Origin: Cyclostephanos tholiformis
Taxonomy: Eukaryota; Bacillariophyta; Thalassiosirophyceae; Thalassiosirales; Thalassiosiraceae
Reading direction: 5' to 3'
Assembly (NCBI GenBank): GCA_036939975.1
Contig: JALLPB010001228.1
Coordinates: 1 to 10,616, forward strand
Length of the DNA: 10,616 bases
Positions 9,726-10,616 of this stretch are shown here, in pieces. The notes under the pieces were generated by a model. It made no database searches. It saw nothing but the letters and a program-made list of their open reading frames with translations, and had not been told where the DNA came from. A program made the translations under genes and the position numbers. Within the stretch, counting starts at the first letter, position 1. The number at the start of each line of letters is the position of its first letter.

Positions 9726-9800
9726 TTGCAACCACAGCAGCATGGTGTGCTCTTTGTAAGACTTGTGTCTTTGATGGAAATCAACCATTGTGTAGTAATA

Positions 9801-10254
9801 CTCTGTCCCATAATTATTCGTATTTTTTCATAGAAATTCAGCATTAAGGGCTGTGTTAATTTCAGCTGATGGTCCAAGCATATAAAAAATGCTAAATTTT
9901 GCGCTGAATCGAATAGTGATATAGCCAACTTCTGTCCTAAAACAATGTTTTTCCTGTAGGATAGAGCCCAGATGAAAAAAATTGGTGTGCCAATGAAACA
10001 AATGACATGTTCTACCCTTTTCGTATCTTAAGATTCACAAAACTTATCATACGGTACTTTTTTCATCTTATTTTGATCAAGATGTGTGAGAGGTGTGGAG
10101 AGTTGAGAGAAGGTTCTTTTCTTACAAAAAAAGAAGAAATAAATTTCGGCAAATGATTCATTACATAGGAATCCATTAGGAATTAGTATTAAAAAATACG
10201 AATAATTATGGGACAGTCTGTACATCAAAAAATACGCATAATTATGGGACAGGG
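9801..10254. mobile_element. MITE-like element, Tc1/mariner (Stowaway-like) termini, TA target site
   Basis: The left end at 9801-9828 begins ctctgtcccataattatt. The right end at 10227-10254 is its reverse complement with two mismatches over 28 bases. Each end abuts a TA dinucleotide (9799-9800 and 10255-10256), the target duplication expected of Tc1/mariner elements. The CTC...GTCCCATAAT start resembles the terminal repeats of plant Stowaway MITEs. The element is 454 bases, AT-rich, and has no transposase-like frame, so it would be non-autonomous. It sits about 150 bases upstream of the decayed gene's start. The similarity to Stowaway is from memory of the motif, not a search. Confidence 0.72.
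10191..10216. repeat. internal third copy of the MITE terminus
   Basis: These 26 bases are an exact reverse complement of 9803-9828, a better match than the outer right end, and lie in direct orientation to that end 36 bases away (10191 against 10227). The element therefore has one left terminus and two tandem right termini. A partial duplication of the right end, or a shorter original element extended later, would each produce this. Confidence 0.85.
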
Positions 10255-10322
10255 TAGTAGTATGTAGGGATTTGAAGCTTTTTCGTTAAGTATTAACAGC
10301 TACTTAGGTTGAATAATAGTTA

Positions 10323-10490
10323 AAAAGTCAAGTCTATTTTTTAAACATCAACAAGTCAAGTCTAAATTGGGACTGAGTATAATGTCTATGGATTCCTACA
10401 TGAGAGGTAAGTCTATTTTTTAAACATCAAAAAGTCAAGTCTAAATATTAAACTTGATTTTCTGATCTTTAAGAAATAGACTTGACTTTT
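10323..10490. repeat. 168-bp inverted-repeat unit, possible second MITE or fold-back element
   Basis: The first 28 bases (10323-10350, beginning aaaagtcaagtctattt) are the reverse complement of 10463-10490 with two mismatches, so the unit could fold into a long hairpin. The interior has no coding frame. Target-site duplications were not identified with confidence, so calling it mobile is an inference from structure and from the neighbouring MITE-like element. Confidence 0.6.
10330..10446. repeat. 38-bp direct repeat pair
   Basis: The 38-base block at 10330-10367 recurs at 10409-10446 with one mismatch (c to a), a 79-base period. Both copies contain aagtctattttttaaacatc and then aagtcaagtctaaat. 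They overlap the left arm of the 168-bp inverted-repeat unit, so the unit has an internal duplication. Confidence 0.85.
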
Positions 10491-10513
10491 CTGCATCACG
10501 GATCACCAAATCA

Positions 10514-10529
10514 CTTAACAGCTTAACAG
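10514..10529. repeat. 8-bp tandem repeat
   Basis: cttaacag occurs twice in direct succession at 10514-10521 and 10522-10529. The related string taacagcta occurs earlier, near 10297, so the whole tail appears to be built from related short repeats. Confidence 0.6.
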
Positions 10530-10556
10530 CTAAGTCCGTTCTGGCGGGACAAAAAA

Positions 10557-10589
10557 CTATTCCTCCGTAGATTTTCTACGTAGGAATAG
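10557..10589. repeat. strong short hairpin (15-bp arms, 3-base loop)
   Basis: ctattcctccgtaga at 10557-10571 pairs with tctacgtaggaatag at 10575-10589 with one mismatch around the loop ttt. It is flanked by an A-run before and a T-run after, which could extend the pairing imperfectly. It may be the terminus of another repeat element that continues past the window, or a structure in an RNA 3' end. Nothing here decides between them. Confidence 0.7.
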
Positions 10590-10616
10590 TAGGTTTTTTC
10601 TTTTTTCGGCAACACA

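Noticed and set aside
9656..9928. Upstream extension of the decayed gene's frame, and a plus-strand 63-residue frame in the same place.
   Set aside because: Both run into the terminal inverted repeat of the MITE-like element and have no coding character; the ATG at 9649 is a better original start.
10028..10228. Minus-strand 66-residue frame in the AT-rich tail.
   Set aside because: It lies inside the MITE-like element, includes its repeat sequence, and shows no similarity to a transposase.
10323..10490. CRISPR-like array suggested by the repeated 38-bp block.
   Set aside because: There are only two direct copies plus an inverted arm, with no regular spacers, in a eukaryotic context.
10557..10589. 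Bacterial-type intrinsic terminator suggested by the hairpin followed by T-runs.
   Set aside because: The window is eukaryotic, with spliced genes, and no gene ends next to the hairpin.

Overview
The window looks like a piece of a nuclear eukaryotic genome, most likely a protist alga of the diatom/stramenopile type. The reasons are short GT-AG introns (about 70-120 bases, several with a CTAAC- or CTAAT-like branch site), close gene spacing, and a TFIID subunit gene swollen with acidic and Ser/Thr-rich inserts. The species assignment is inference; the gene identity is not.

Layout. Bases 1-473 are non-coding flank with a perfect 17-bp tandem repeat and a few short upstream ORFs. Bases 474-1268 (+) hold a single-exon gene for an unrecognised single-pass membrane protein with a coiled-coil-like helix. 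It converges on the main gene, whose stop codon is only 112 bases away. Bases 8343-1381 (-) hold one six-exon gene for TAF2, the aminopeptidase-like subunit of TFIID. All five introns were placed by matching GT-AG sites with codon phase, giving a continuous protein of about 2,174 residues, nearly twice the human length. Bases 8344-8591 are the putative TAF2 5' flank.

Bases 9649-8592 (-) hold the remains of a second gene that I do not recognise. It keeps a start codon, an intron with a CTAAC branch site, an acidic/Ala-Lys linker and long coding-like stretches, but its frame is broken in several places and it has in-frame stops. I call it a pseudogene. One break lies on two diverged adjacent copies of a 26-bp unit.

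The last 800 bases are AT-rich and repetitive. A 454-bp element (9801-10254) with 28-bp terminal inverted repeats and TA flanks looks like a non-autonomous Tc1/mariner (Stowaway-like) MITE and carries a third copy of its terminus inside. It is followed by a 168-bp inverted-repeat unit (10323-10490) with internal 38-bp direct repeats, and by a strong hairpin at the window edge.

There is no sign that the genes form a functional pathway. The window reads as one housekeeping transcription-factor gene beside a lineage-specific gene and a decayed, transposon-littered stretch. I found no clear new biological system; the best leads are the decayed gene family and the two inverted-repeat elements.
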